Positions 1 through 7,613 of a stretch of DNA of 64,000 bases are shown here, piece after piece (position 1 is the first letter of the stretch; the number at the start of each line of letters is the position of its first letter). Origin of the DNA: Aldehydirespirator sp963667505 (GTDB lineage Bacteria > Actinomycetota > Acidimicrobiia > Acidimicrobiales > Aldehydirespiratoraceae). Location: contig OY763490.2 of assembly GCA_963667505.2 (NCBI GenBank), positions 3,038,001-3,102,000 of the forward strand. The letters run 5' to 3'. The position numbers and the translations under genes are program-made. The notes beneath the pieces were generated by a model, which saw only the letters and a program-made list of their open reading frames with translations, was not told the DNA's origin and searched no databases.

Positions 1-869
1 TCCACGTTGACGTCCCGGTCGGCCAGCGCCCGGAACAGCCGCCCGGCCACGCCGGGCTTGTCGGCGACGCCCGAGACGGTCATCTTGGCCTCGCTGGCGT
101 CGTGGGTGACCGCCGAGATTGTGGCGTGTTCCATGGATTCCCTCCCGGTTACCTTCGTGCCCGGCATCCAGCTGAAGGCGGAGCGCACGTGCAGCTCCAC
201 CCGGTGGCTCCGAGCCAGTTCCACCGCCCGCATCGCCGGTTTTGGGCAGCCGCTGGCCGTCATCTCCAGCAGCTCGTCGAATGAGACCTCGTCCATGCGA
301 CGAGCCGCGGGCACAAGCCGGGGATCGGCGCTGAACAGTCCGGGCACGTCGGTGTAGAGCTCGCAGTAGTCCGCCTCAAGCGCATGGGCCAGAGCCACGG
401 CGGTGGTGTCGGAGCCGCCCCGGCCGAGGAACGTCACGTTGTTGTCTCCCGACACGCCCTGGGAGCCGCCCACCACCGGCACGATGCCCTCGGCCAAGGC
501 CTCGGTGACCCGCTGGGGCATGATGCTCAGGATCTTGGCGTTGGTGTGGGACGAGTCGGTGCGGAACCCGGCCTGACTCCCGGTGAACGAGGCCGCAGGC
601 ACCCCCAGGGCGCTTACCGCCATGGCCATGAGAGCACAAGCCTTGCGCTCTCCCCCGGTGACCAGCATGTCGAGCTCCCGGCCCGGCGGGTCGTCGGCCA
701 CATCGGAGGCCAGGCGCAGGAGATGGTCGGTCTCGTTGCCCATGGCCGACACCACCAGCACGACCTCGTCGCCGTGGCGGCGGCGACGGGCCACATGGTC
801 GGCCACCGTCCGGATGCGGCCGGGGTCGGCTACAGCGGTGCCCCCGAACTTCTCCACTACCAACGCCAC
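1..869 (-). CDS. lysC: aspartate kinase, 3' end outside window
   Basis: Aspartate kinase phosphorylates L-aspartate to 4-phospho-aspartate, the entry to lysine, threonine, methionine and diaminopimelate synthesis; it is cytosolic. 289 codons are visible and the gene runs off the left edge, so the last ACT region is missing. The kinase signature K-F-G-G is at residues 7-10, the GRGGSDTTA substrate/nucleotide motif at about 149-157, YTDVPG with SADPR at about 172-183, and an ACT domain (allosteric amino-acid binding) begins near 251. The start is a GTG at 869; an in-frame TGA lies three codons upstream, so no longer start exists. Feedback regulation through the ACT domains is expected from the family. 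No pathway neighbour is visible on this side. Confidence 0.93.
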   Translation of the reverse strand, partial: MALVVEKFGGTAVADPGRIRTVADHVARRRRHGDEVVLVVSAMGNETDHLLRLASDVADDPPGRELDMLVTGGERKACALMAMAVSALGVPAASFTGSQAGFRTDSSHTNAKILSIMPQRVTEALAEGIVPVVGGSQGVSGDNNVTFLGRGGSDTTAVALAHALEADYCELYTDVPGLFSADPRLVPAARRMDEVSFDELLEMTASGCPKPAMRAVELARSHRVELHVRSAFSWMPGTKVTGRESMEHATISAVTHDASEAKMTVSGVADKPGVAGRLFRALADRDVNV

Positions 870-1068
870 GACCGATCAGGCTACCGGCGAGCCCCGCAGG
901 GCCTTCCGGGCCACGCTCGACCGTCGGCACGAGAAGCCTCCAGCTAGGTCCTGGGCGTGATCCACAACCGAGGGCCCTCGGGGCGGGGCTCAACCGTCGG
1001 CACGGGTCCGGCCGCGTCCCTGGGCTGACGGTGACAATCCCGAGGCTTCATGGCAACCTTAGAAGTCG

Positions 1069-1467
1069 ATGAGCGAACCGCTCGCAGTCGACGAGATCGT
1101 TCTCAAGGTGCCGGCCTCCCCGGCCTACGGCCGCATAGTGCGGATGGGCGCCGCCGCCCTCGCTCTGCGCCAGGGAATGTCGTTCACCGAGATCGACGAG
1201 CTACGCGCCGCCATAGACGAGGCGGTGGCCTTGCTGCTCGAATCGCCCGCCGAGGACGGCACGGTTGTCGCCTGCCGGTTCCTCACCAGCTCCGACGGAC
1301 TGGACTTGGAGGCGCTCCGCAGCGACGGGAGCGCGATGTCTGCATCGGCCGCGTCCCGATTCGAGGCCGGCCTGAGCACTTCGGCGGTGACCGCCACCGT
1401 AGAGCCGCATCGGGGTCGGCTGCTCGTCTCGTTGCGGAGGCAGCACCGAGACGGCGACCAGCCCTAA
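1069..1467 (+). CDS. RsbW-like anti-sigma/HATPase-fold protein, degenerate
   Basis: A 132-residue protein with the layout of the small Ser/Thr-kinase (RsbW/SpoIIAB-type) ATP-binding fold: an N-terminal segment, then a helix reading ELRAAIDEAVALLL that matches the N-box helix of this family (usually DEAVxNAI), then a strand-rich C-terminal half. The N-box asparagine that binds Mg-ATP is replaced, and I see no DxGxG G1 box, so ATP binding or kinase activity is doubtful. If the family call is right it could bind a sigma factor or an anti-anti-sigma partner without phosphorylating it. It stands alone between divergent lysC and convergent dut; no sigma factor is adjacent. The ATG at 1069 is chosen because the frame upstream has no better start. 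Confidence 0.45.
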   Translation: MSEPLAVDEIVLKVPASPAYGRIVRMGAAALALRQGMSFTEIDELRAAIDEAVALLLESPAEDGTVVACRFLTSSDGLDLEALRSDGSAMSASAASRFEAGLSTSAVTATVEPHRGRLLVSLRRQHRDGDQP

Positions 1468-1502
1468 GCGCCCTGAAACCTGACTGCGGGGCCGGTGAAG
1501 CC

Positions 1503-1940
1503 TCAGCGGCCAGTCGAGCCGAAGCCCTGGTCGCCTCGCGTGGACGGGTCGAGACTGTCCACTTCCACCAGGCGCACCTGCTCGACCGCCAGCACCACAA
1601 GTTGGGCGATGCGCTCGCCCCGCTCCACTGCGAACGGCTCGCGGGGATCGGTGTTGACGAGCACTACCTTCAGCTCGCCTCGGTAGCCGGAGTCTATCAG
1701 GCCCGGAGTGTTCAGGCAGGTGACGCCATGCTTCAGGGCGAGCCCGCTGCGAGGCAGCACAAAGCCCGCGCATCCGGCGGGAATCGCCACCGCCACACCG
1801 GTCGCCACCAGGGCTCGGCCGCCTCCGGCAGCCAGCACCGTGTCGGAGCGGGCCATCAGGTCGATGCCGGCATCGCCGGGCCGGGCATAGACGGGCATCG
1901 GCAGGCCCGGGTCGAGCCGCAATATGGGAACGTCAGGCAT
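1503..1940 (-). CDS. dut: dUTP diphosphatase
   Basis: Trimeric dUTPase hydrolyses dUTP to dUMP and pyrophosphate, keeping uracil out of DNA and supplying dTMP synthesis. At 145 residues it has the normal length and all five motifs: DAGIDL at 23-28, PRSGLA at 63-68, GLIDSGYRGE at 80-89 (with the catalytic Asp), RGERIAQL at 107-114 and the glycine-rich C-terminal arm RGDQGFGSTG at 135-144 that closes over the substrate. It is divergent from orn, with 81 nt between the two start codons that must hold both promoters. Confidence 0.95.
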   Translation of the reverse strand: MPDVPILRLDPGLPMPVYARPGDAGIDLMARSDTVLAAGGGRALVATGVAVAIPAGCAGFVLPRSGLALKHGVTCLNTPGLIDSGYRGELKVVLVNTDPREPFAVERGERIAQLVVLAVEQVRLVEVDSLDPSTRGDQGFGSTGR

Positions 1941-2021
1941 CCGACGACAGTAGCGGGCCCAAGCGGGCGGTCACCGGCGCCGTCCGGATGGCGCTGCGGG
2001 CCCATTCGTTATCCTGCGTCG

Positions 2022-2579
2022 ATGCTCGCGTGGATGGACCTGGAGATGACCGGCCTCGACGCCGAGCGGGACGTGATATTGGAGATCGCCGTCCTGATCA
2101 CCGACGACGACCTCCAGATCGTGGCCGTCGGCCCCGACATCGTCGTCCACCAGCCCTCGGAGGCGCTCGCCGGGATGGAGGACGTCGTGACCGAGATGCA
2201 CGCCCACAGCGGGCTCATCGACCAGGTGGAGGCTTCATCGACCGGTCTGCGAGACGCCGGTGAGGCAGTGATGAACTTCCTGCGGGCCCACATCAGCGAG
2301 CCCCGCACAGTGCCGTTGTGCGGCAATTCCATCGGCACCGACCGACGCTTCCTGGCCCGCTACCTGCCCCAGATCGACGACTTCCTGCACTACCGGTCGA
2401 TTGACGTGTCCACGGTGAAGGAACTGGCCAAGCGGTGGCAGCCGGAGCTGTACAAGGCAGCCCCCGAGAAGGCGAAGTCGCACCGGGCGCTCGACGACAT
2501 CAAGGAGAGCATCGAGGAACTGCGTTGGTATCGCGCTGCGGGCTTCGTGGGCGGGCCGGCCTCCTCCGGACCTCCATGA
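2022..2579 (+). CDS. orn: oligoribonuclease
   Basis: A 3'-5' exoribonuclease of the DEDDh family that degrades 2-5-nt RNA and pGpG, the last step of mRNA and c-di-GMP turnover. At 185 residues it has the usual length. Exo I is DLEMTG at 6-11 with the catalytic Asp and Glu, Exo II is around GNSIGTDRRF at about 100, and Exo III is H155-RALDD with the catalytic His and Asp. The reading frame is open far upstream because of the high G+C content, but homology starts at the ATG at 2022 (MLAWMDLEMTG), which follows a short leader after the divergent dut promoter region. Confidence 0.95.
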   Translation: MLAWMDLEMTGLDAERDVILEIAVLITDDDLQIVAVGPDIVVHQPSEALAGMEDVVTEMHAHSGLIDQVEASSTGLRDAGEAVMNFLRAHISEPRTVPLCGNSIGTDRRFLARYLPQIDDFLHYRSIDVSTVKELAKRWQPELYKAAPEKAKSHRALDDIKESIEELRWYRAAGFVGGPASSGPP

Positions 2580-2649
2580 GCACCGGCGCCCGACCCGAAC
2601 GCCTCCGGTGCCGGTCCGCCCTCGCGGCCTCGGATCCCGACAGGCACCG

Positions 2650-3765
2650 ATGAGCGCCAGGACCTACACCAAGCAGGAGCAGGAGCCGGCGTCGGAGGAG
2701 GTGACCGAGGTGGCGCCCGGCGTGCTGCGGCTGCAACTGCCGGTCAGGATGCCGGGCCTCGGCCACGTCAACTGCTACGCGCTGGTCGACTCCGACGGCG
2801 CGGCCCTCGTCGATCCGGGGCTGCCGGGCGACGATTCGTGGTCGGCGCTGGTCGACCGGCTCAACAAGGCCGGCATCCCGCTGGAGCGGGTGCACACGAC
2901 CGTCGTCACCCACTCCCACCCCGACCACTACGGCGGCAGCCACCAGCTGCGCGAGGAGACCGGCGCCGAGTTGCTGGCCCACGAGGCGTTCACATCCATC
3001 GCCGCGGCCGACGACGCCAACGCCGACATCGACCTGGAGCTGATGGAACTCGGCGAGGACGCGCTGGTCGAGCTGTGGAAGACGAAGCTGAGAGCGCTGG
3101 GCGACACCCCCTGGGGCACCCCGCGCGAGCCGCCGCCCGAGGAGGTCCTCCGGCTGTTCATCCAGGACGGCGTAGCGGGGACGACGCCCCGCTTCCGGGT
3201 GCCGGAGCCGACCGTGCGGGTCGCCGACGGCGACGCCGTGCGCCTGGCCGGGCGTGAATGGTTCGCGGTGCACACCCCCGGCCACACCATCGACCACCTG
3301 TGCCTGTGGGACCCAGCCGAGGGCGTTCTGCTGTCGGGCGACCACGTCCTGCCCACAATCACCCCCCACATAGCTGGCTCGACCGATATCGACGACCCCT
3401 TGGCGGCCTTCTTCGCGTCCCTGGCCCGGGTGGGGGCCTTCGAGGGCATCGAGGTGTGCCTGCCCGCCCACGGGCATCCGTTCACCGACCTGCCGGGCCG
3501 CACCGACAGCATCCGCCGCCACCACGTCGAGCGGCTCGATGTGCTGCGGGCCGCGGCCATCGAGCTGGGCAACGCCCCGGTGGAGGCCTACATGAAGGAA
3601 CTGTTCGCCGAGCGGGCCTGGGGCGGCATGGCGGCCAGCGAGACTTTCGCCCATCTCGAGCACCTGCGGCTGGTCGGGGAAGCCGACAGCAGCCGGGACG
3701 CCGACGGATTGCTGCACTACCGGCTGAAGGCACTGGAGCCGTGCGGCTCGGCCGCGGAAGCCTGA
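2650..3765 (+). CDS. MBL-fold hydrolase, LACTB2-like
   Basis: A 371-residue metallo-beta-lactamase-fold hydrolase. The metal-binding motif THSHPDHYGG gives H88, H90, D92 and H93; later ligands are in HTPGHTIDH, LSGDH and a C-terminal PAHGHP. Downstream of the catalytic domain, a C-terminal helical segment ending in a wHTH-like HLEHLRLVGE region resembles the LACTB2/glyoxalase-II-like group that includes endoribonucleases and thioester hydrolases. The substrate cannot be told from sequence. ATG 2650 is preferred over an upstream in-frame start because the first 14 residues of the longer form are Arg/Pro-rich and precede the conserved part. It lies 70 nt after orn on the same strand and may be co-transcribed. 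Confidence 0.7.
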   Translation: MSARTYTKQEQEPASEEVTEVAPGVLRLQLPVRMPGLGHVNCYALVDSDGAALVDPGLPGDDSWSALVDRLNKAGIPLERVHTTVVTHSHPDHYGGSHQLREETGAELLAHEAFTSIAAADDANADIDLELMELGEDALVELWKTKLRALGDTPWGTPREPPPEEVLRLFIQDGVAGTTPRFRVPEPTVRVADGDAVRLAGREWFAVHTPGHTIDHLCLWDPAEGVLLSGDHVLPTITPHIAGSTDIDDPLAAFFASLARVGAFEGIEVCLPAHGHPFTDLPGRTDSIRRHHVERLDVLRAAAIELGNAPVEAYMKELFAERAWGGMAASETFAHLEHLRLVGEADSSRDADGLLHYRLKALEPCGSAAEA

Positions 3766-3802
3766 CCGTGGAGATGCTCACGCCGCCGCAGTCGTCCGGG
3801 CC

Positions 3803-4372
3803 ATGAGATTCGGGCCGACCGCGCGGGCTGCCGTCCGAGCGCGCCTGACCCCAGTTCGAGCACGCATCCTCGTCGGTCTTGCCGCGGTGCTGGCCGCGCC
3901 TGCGATCGTCATTCTCGCGGAGATCAGCCTCTCGCCCGAAGTCTCCGACGGCAGCGACCTCTCCGATCTAACGTTCGACCTGTTCGACGGCGGCACCGGC
4001 GCTATCGCCGACTACGAGGGAACCCCGCTGGTGGTGAACTTCTTCGCCTCGTGGTGCCCGCCCTGCGTGCGGGAGATGCCGGAGTTCCAGGAGGTGTTCG
4101 CGAGCCTCCGTGGCCAGGTGGCGTTTCTCGGGCTGTCGCAGGACTCGTCGCCGCAGGCCGCCCTCAACCTGGTGGAAGCCACCGGGGTCGCCTACGACGT
4201 CGGCTGGGACCTCGACTTGGAGGTATACGCCGCCACGGGCAGCGTCGCCATGCCCACCACTGCCTTCGTGTCGCCCTCCGGGGAGTTGCTCGACACCTTC
4301 GCCGGCGCACTGGACGCCGACTCGCTGGCCGAACTCGTCGCCGACGTCCTCGGCGTAGCGGCTAGACCGTAG
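3803..4372 (+). CDS. TlpA/ResA-like membrane-anchored thioredoxin
   Basis: A 189-residue thioredoxin-fold protein with one N-terminal membrane segment (about residues 22-40) and an extracytoplasmic domain carrying the active site W-C-P-P-C (C85, C88) after VVNFFAS, followed by a cis-proline context (AMPTTAF). This is the pattern of ResA/TlpA/CcmG proteins that reduce apocytochrome c or other envelope disulfides. The next gene is a CcdA-like membrane protein that would supply electrons from cytosolic thioredoxin, so the two form a cytochrome c maturation pair; that function is inferred. Its last codons lie inside a 34-bp tandem repeat that continues to the start of the next gene. Confidence 0.85.
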   Translation: MRFGPTARAAVRARLTPVRARILVGLAAVLAAPAIVILAEISLSPEVSDGSDLSDLTFDLFDGGTGAIADYEGTPLVVNFFASWCPPCVREMPEFQEVFASLRGQVAFLGLSQDSSPQAALNLVEATGVAYDVGWDLDLEVYAATGSVAMPTTAFVSPSGELLDTFAGALDADSLAELVADVLGVAARP

Positions 4373-4460
4373 AGCGATGGACTGCCACGTCGCGGCTAGA
4401 CCGTAGAGCCATGGACTGCCATCCGGCGGCTGGAACCTGAAGCGATGGACTGGGCCGCGG
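4359..4460 (+). repeat. three 34-bp tandem units across a stop/start junction
   Basis: Three consecutive 34-bp units (4359-4392, 4393-4426, 4427-4460) run from the last codons of the thioredoxin gene through the first codons of the ccdA-like gene. Each contains a CGGCT-GA-CC block and a copy of ATGGACTG. In units 1 and 2 this ATG opens ORFs of nine codons plus stop (4377-4406 and 4411-4440, both beginning M-D-C-H); in unit 3 it is the start of the CcdA-like protein (MDWA). Unit 3 is the most diverged. Confidence 0.9.
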
Positions 4461-5572
4461 TCGCCTACCCCTTCTCGCTGGGCCTTGTGGCCGCCTTCAA
4501 CCCGTGCGGCTTCGCGCTGCTGCCCGCCTACCTGTCGTACTTCGTCGGCGTGGAGCAGTCCGACGACCAGCCGTCCTCCGGCGCCCAAGCGCTGGGCGCG
4601 ATGTTGCGGGCCATGGCGGTGGCCCTCACCCTCACCGCCGGCTTCGTGGCGGTGTTCGGCGCATTCGGGGCGCTGTTCGAGACGGTGCTCAGCCAGGGCG
4701 CGGTGCTCGACCGCATCGGCTACGTCACTGTCGCCATCGGCGTCCTCATGGCGCTGCTGGGTGTGTGGCTGCTCGCCGGGCGGGCCGTCAACCTTCGGCT
4801 GCCGAAGATGAGCCAGGGCACCGGCAGCCGGCGCCTGGGGTCGGTGTTCATGTTCGGCGTCAGCTACGCGGTGGTCTCGCTGTCGTGCACGATCGGCCTG
4901 TTCATCGCGGCGGTGGCGTCCAGCTTCTCGGCCGACAGCGTGGCCGACGGCATCGCCAACTTCGTGGCCTACGGCATCGGGATGGGCGCGGTCATCACGT
5001 TCCTGACCTTGGCGCTGGCCACCGCCCGCAGCCGGGTGGTGTCGGCCATGCGCCGGATGTCGCGCTGGATCAACCCGGTCTCGGGAGTGGTGCTGATCGC
5101 GTCGGGGGTCTACGTCGCCAACTACGGCTGGTGGGAGCTTCAGATAATCGACGACCCGACCGCCAGCAACGCCTTCGTCGAGAAGTTCTACGAGTTCCAG
5201 ACGACCGTCAACAATTGGATCGCCCACGCCACCGCCGAGCGGATCGGAGTGCTGTGCGCGCTGGGGATCGTCGGCTTCCTGCTGCTGGGCTGGCGCCAGG
5301 GTGTGAACAGCGTGCTGGCCCGGCGCTCGGTGACCGCGGTCTACGCGGCGCTCTATCTGGTGGTCGAGCTCTACTCCAACCGGGGTGAATTCGTGCTGCT
5401 GCCGGTGCTGAGGTTCGCGGCGGGATGGCCGCAGCGGGTCGGCCACTGGTTCACCGACCCGGCCCGCTTCGGCGTGCCGCTGGAGATCCTGTTCGCCGCG
5501 CTGGTGGTCGGGGCCGCCTGGCGCTCCGCCAGACGGCTCCGGCGCCGGTCCGGGGATCGCATCTATGCCTGA
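4445..5572 (+). CDS. ccdA: CcdA-like thiol:disulfide electron transporter, extended
   Basis: A polytopic membrane protein of the CcdA/DsbD-beta family, which passes electrons from cytosolic thioredoxin across the membrane to a TlpA/ResA partner. Reactive cysteines are visible in both repeats: NPCGFALLP (C21) in TM1 and SLSCTIG (C148) in TM4. The first about 235 residues are the six-TM CcdA core; a further about 140 residues contain two or three more hydrophobic segments and a basic tail, making this protein (375 aa) longer than classical CcdA. It directly follows the TlpA-like gene, supporting a joint role in cytochrome c or envelope thiol chemistry, which would fit the cytochrome c domain of CtaC in this window. 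The start is the third copy of a repeated ATGGACTG. Confidence 0.85.
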   Translation: MDWAAVAYPFSLGLVAAFNPCGFALLPAYLSYFVGVEQSDDQPSSGAQALGAMLRAMAVALTLTAGFVAVFGAFGALFETVLSQGAVLDRIGYVTVAIGVLMALLGVWLLAGRAVNLRLPKMSQGTGSRRLGSVFMFGVSYAVVSLSCTIGLFIAAVASSFSADSVADGIANFVAYGIGMGAVITFLTLALATARSRVVSAMRRMSRWINPVSGVVLIASGVYVANYGWWELQIIDDPTASNAFVEKFYEFQTTVNNWIAHATAERIGVLCALGIVGFLLLGWRQGVNSVLARRSVTAVYAALYLVVELYSNRGEFVLLPVLRFAAGWPQRVGHWFTDPARFGVPLEILFAALVVGAAWRSARRLRRRSGDRIYA

Positions 5573-5602
5573 CCGTCACGCCCCCCAGCCCCTCCGCCCG
5601 CG

Positions 5603-6214
5603 TTGATCGGAGGGTTCCCGGAGCTGATCGCCCGCCCCGACGTGGACGAGGTGTGCGAGCTGCGAGGCCGCTTCGGGCTGATGGCGTTCCACGGCGGCAA
5701 CCTCGAGCGCACCACCGACGTGATCGCCCAGGAGGCGGCCGAGCGCACCGGCGCCTCGCTGTACGCGGTCATCCAGCACGCTCCGCTGCGAGAGCATGTG
5801 CCCTCCATCACGATCCGGCCCGAGCACTCCGCCAGGCTCCGGGAGTTCCTCGGCCATGTCCACACCGTCATCGCGGTGCACGGCTACGGCCGTGAGACCC
5901 AGTTCTGGAACGTGCTGCTGGGCGGACGCAACCGAAGGCTGGCCGGTCACCTCGCCGCCCGCTTGCGGGCCGCGCTGCCGTCCGCCTACGGCGTGATCGA
6001 CAACCTCGACGAGATCCCGCGCGGCCTGCGGGGCCTGCACGAGGACAACCCGGTGAACCTGCCCCCCAACGCCGGGGTTCAGCTGGAGCTGCCGCCGACG
6101 ATCCGCTGGAACAAGGCAGCCCGCAACTGGTCCGACCACGAAGGCACACCCCGGGCGCCCCAGGTCGGCACCCTCATCGACGCGCTGGCGGACGCGGTCG
6201 CCTCCTGGATCTAG
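5603..6214 (+). CDS. poly-gamma-glutamate hydrolase family protein
   Basis: A 203-residue protein resembling the zinc-dependent poly-gamma-glutamate hydrolase (PghP/YmaC, DUF867) family: FHGGNLE (H30, E34) matches the HGG-x2-E metal motif, and IAVHGYG near residue 93 matches the second histidine region. Family members cleave gamma-glutamyl polymers, but many bacterial members have no known substrate. The start is a TTG at 5603: the frame is closed by the TGA of the preceding gene at 5570-5572 and no ATG/GTG lies between; the next ATG falls just before the HGG motif and would remove conserved sequence. It lies 30 nt after ccdA and is probably in the same transcript. Convergent with pdxH (4-nt overlap). 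Confidence 0.6.
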   Translation: MIGGFPELIARPDVDEVCELRGRFGLMAFHGGNLERTTDVIAQEAAERTGASLYAVIQHAPLREHVPSITIRPEHSARLREFLGHVHTVIAVHGYGRETQFWNVLLGGRNRRLAGHLAARLRAALPSAYGVIDNLDEIPRGLRGLHEDNPVNLPPNAGVQLELPPTIRWNKAARNWSDHEGTPRAPQVGTLIDALADAVASWI

Positions 6215-6855
6215 GGAGCGAGGCGCTCTATCGCCCAAGCCGACGACGAGTCCGAACGGCGGTAGCGGAGCCGGTCGTGCAGGCGGCTGCGACGGCCCTG
6301 CCAGAACTCCACCTCCAGGGGGCGCACCAGGTAGCCGCCCCAGTGCGAGGGGCGGGGCACGTCGGCGTCGGCGGCGAAGCGGGCCTCGGTCTCGGCGGTG
6401 AGGCGCTCCAACTCGGCCCGACCGGCGATCACCTGGGACTGCGGCGACGCGCACGCGGCGATCTGCGCCCCCCGGGGCCGCGACGCGAAGTAGGCGTCGC
6501 TCTCGTCGTCGGGCAGGTGCTGCACCGTCCCGACCACCCGCACCTGGCGCTCCAGCGGATGCCACAGGAAGCACAGCGCGGCCCGCGGCGAAGCCTCCAG
6601 GTCGAGCCCCTTGGGCGACAGGCGGTTGGTGTGGAACACGAAGCCCCGCTCGTCCAGCCCTTTGAGCAGCACCGCCCGGGCCGAAGGCCAGCCGGCCGCG
6701 TCCACTGTGGCCAAGATCACGGCGTTGACGTCGTAGGGCCTCGCCGCGACCCACTCGTCGAACCAACGCTCGAACTGCACGATCGGATCGCCGGCGACAT
6801 CGGTCTCGCTCAGCCCGACCTCCGAGTACTGCTCGCGCATCCGGGCCAGATCCAT
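6211..6855 (-). CDS. pdxH: pyridoxamine 5'-phosphate oxidase
   Basis: An FMN enzyme that oxidises pyridoxine or pyridoxamine 5'-phosphate to pyridoxal 5'-phosphate. At 214 residues it has the normal length. Visible features are the substrate/FMN region ARAVLLKGLDERGFVF, FLWHPLERQVRV, the conserved ASPQSQVI segment, and the C-terminal signature HWGGYLVRPLEVEFWQGR followed by RLHDR and RYRR. The ATG at 6855 starts directly before the conserved MREQY helix. No B6 partner is adjacent; PLP-using KamA-like protein lies 2.3 kb away. Confidence 0.95.
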   Translation of the reverse strand: MDLARMREQYSEVGLSETDVAGDPIVQFERWFDEWVAARPYDVNAVILATVDAAGWPSARAVLLKGLDERGFVFHTNRLSPKGLDLEASPRAALCFLWHPLERQVRVVGTVQHLPDDESDAYFASRPRGAQIAACASPQSQVIAGRAELERLTAETEARFAADADVPRPSHWGGYLVRPLEVEFWQGRRSRLHDRLRYRRSDSSSAWAIERLAP

Positions 6856-6907
6856 TCCCCGACTCTATGACCGGTCGCGACGAGCCGGCGCGCCGGCGCT
6901 GCCCTGC

Positions 6908-6970
6908 CCTCGCGTGGCTAGCAGCGGCGCGGCGCTGGCCTGCCCTGGCCTCGCGTGGCTAGCAGCGGCG
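6908..6970. repeat. 22-bp direct repeat over a gene end
   Basis: Two identical 22-bp copies (6908-6929 and 6949-6970), 41 bp apart start to start. The second contains the last codons and TAG stop of the minus-strand methyltransferase; the first duplicates them downstream. Confidence 0.85.
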
Positions 6971-7585
6971 GGCTACCAGCCAGAAGCCGGTGCCAGCTTG
7001 GCTGCCGGTGGCCCTCCAACGGCCGGGCAGAAGGTCCAGCACCTCCTCGGGCGGGAGGTAGATGGGGGTCTCGTCGCCCATGGTGCTGATCCACACGAAC
7101 CGGCCGCCGGGTGCCAGCACCCGGTCGAACTCGGCCGCGAACATGAACATGTTCACCAGCACCATCACGTCGACCGACCCAGCCGCCAGCGGCAGCGCGC
7201 TGGCGTCGGCCCGCACGAACGGCGCCAGCGCCGGATCGGCCAGAGCCAGCATCTTGGGCGACAGGTCGAAGGCGGCCGCCACCGCCCGGCGAGCCGCGAT
7301 GCGCCCGGTGGCGGCCCCGGTCCCGCATCCGATCTCCACCAGCCGTCCCAGCCCGATGCCTCCCCTGTCGAGGGCGTCCTCCAGCGGCGCCAGCCGCACG
7401 TCGGCGCTGTGCTCGGCGTGCCAGCCCACGCTGAGGGTGTCGAACACGCCAGCCACAAACGACGCCCGCTCCGGCGACCAGCCCTCGCCGCCGCCGATCT
7501 GCTCGGTGACGGTCCTCATCGGATGGTCCGAGCCGAACCGCGCCGGAGTGATCACCTCCATGACCGGGTCGATCCAGGTGATCAC
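6959..7585 (-). CDS. class I SAM-dependent methyltransferase
   Basis: A 208-residue methyltransferase. Motif I is LVEIGCGTGAATGRIAA (SAM binding), motif II is the AFDLSPKML acidic loop, followed by RADASALPLAAGSVDVMVLV and a motif-III-like RVLAPGGRFVWIS. This is the UbiE/Methyltransf_11 layout; the substrate is not identifiable. The start is uncertain: GTG 7585 (reading VITWIDP) is the furthest start that stays clear of serS; an internal ATG (MEVITP) nine codons in is also possible. It lies 28 nt downstream of serS on the same strand, so it is probably co-transcribed with it. Its last codons are duplicated in a direct repeat. Confidence 0.8.
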   Translation of the reverse strand: MITWIDPVMEVITPARFGSDHPMRTVTEQIGGGEGWSPERASFVAGVFDTLSVGWHAEHSADVRLAPLEDALDRGGIGLGRLVEIGCGTGAATGRIAARRAVAAAFDLSPKMLALADPALAPFVRADASALPLAAGSVDVMVLVNMFMFAAEFDRVLAPGGRFVWISTMGDETPIYLPPEEVLDLLPGRWRATGSQAGTGFWLVARRC

Positions 7586-7613
7586 TCCGACCCGGCCGGC
7601 TCTACCGCTCGGC

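Noticed and set aside
376..993. Minus-strand open frame overlapping aspartate kinase
   Set aside because: Arg/Pro/Gly-rich shadow; the aspartate kinase motifs are in another frame of the same strand.
1050..2579. One long plus-strand open frame covering the RsbW-like gene, dut antisense and orn
   Set aside because: Only the last 185 codons show orn homology; the rest is an open shadow caused by high G+C content over genes in other frames.
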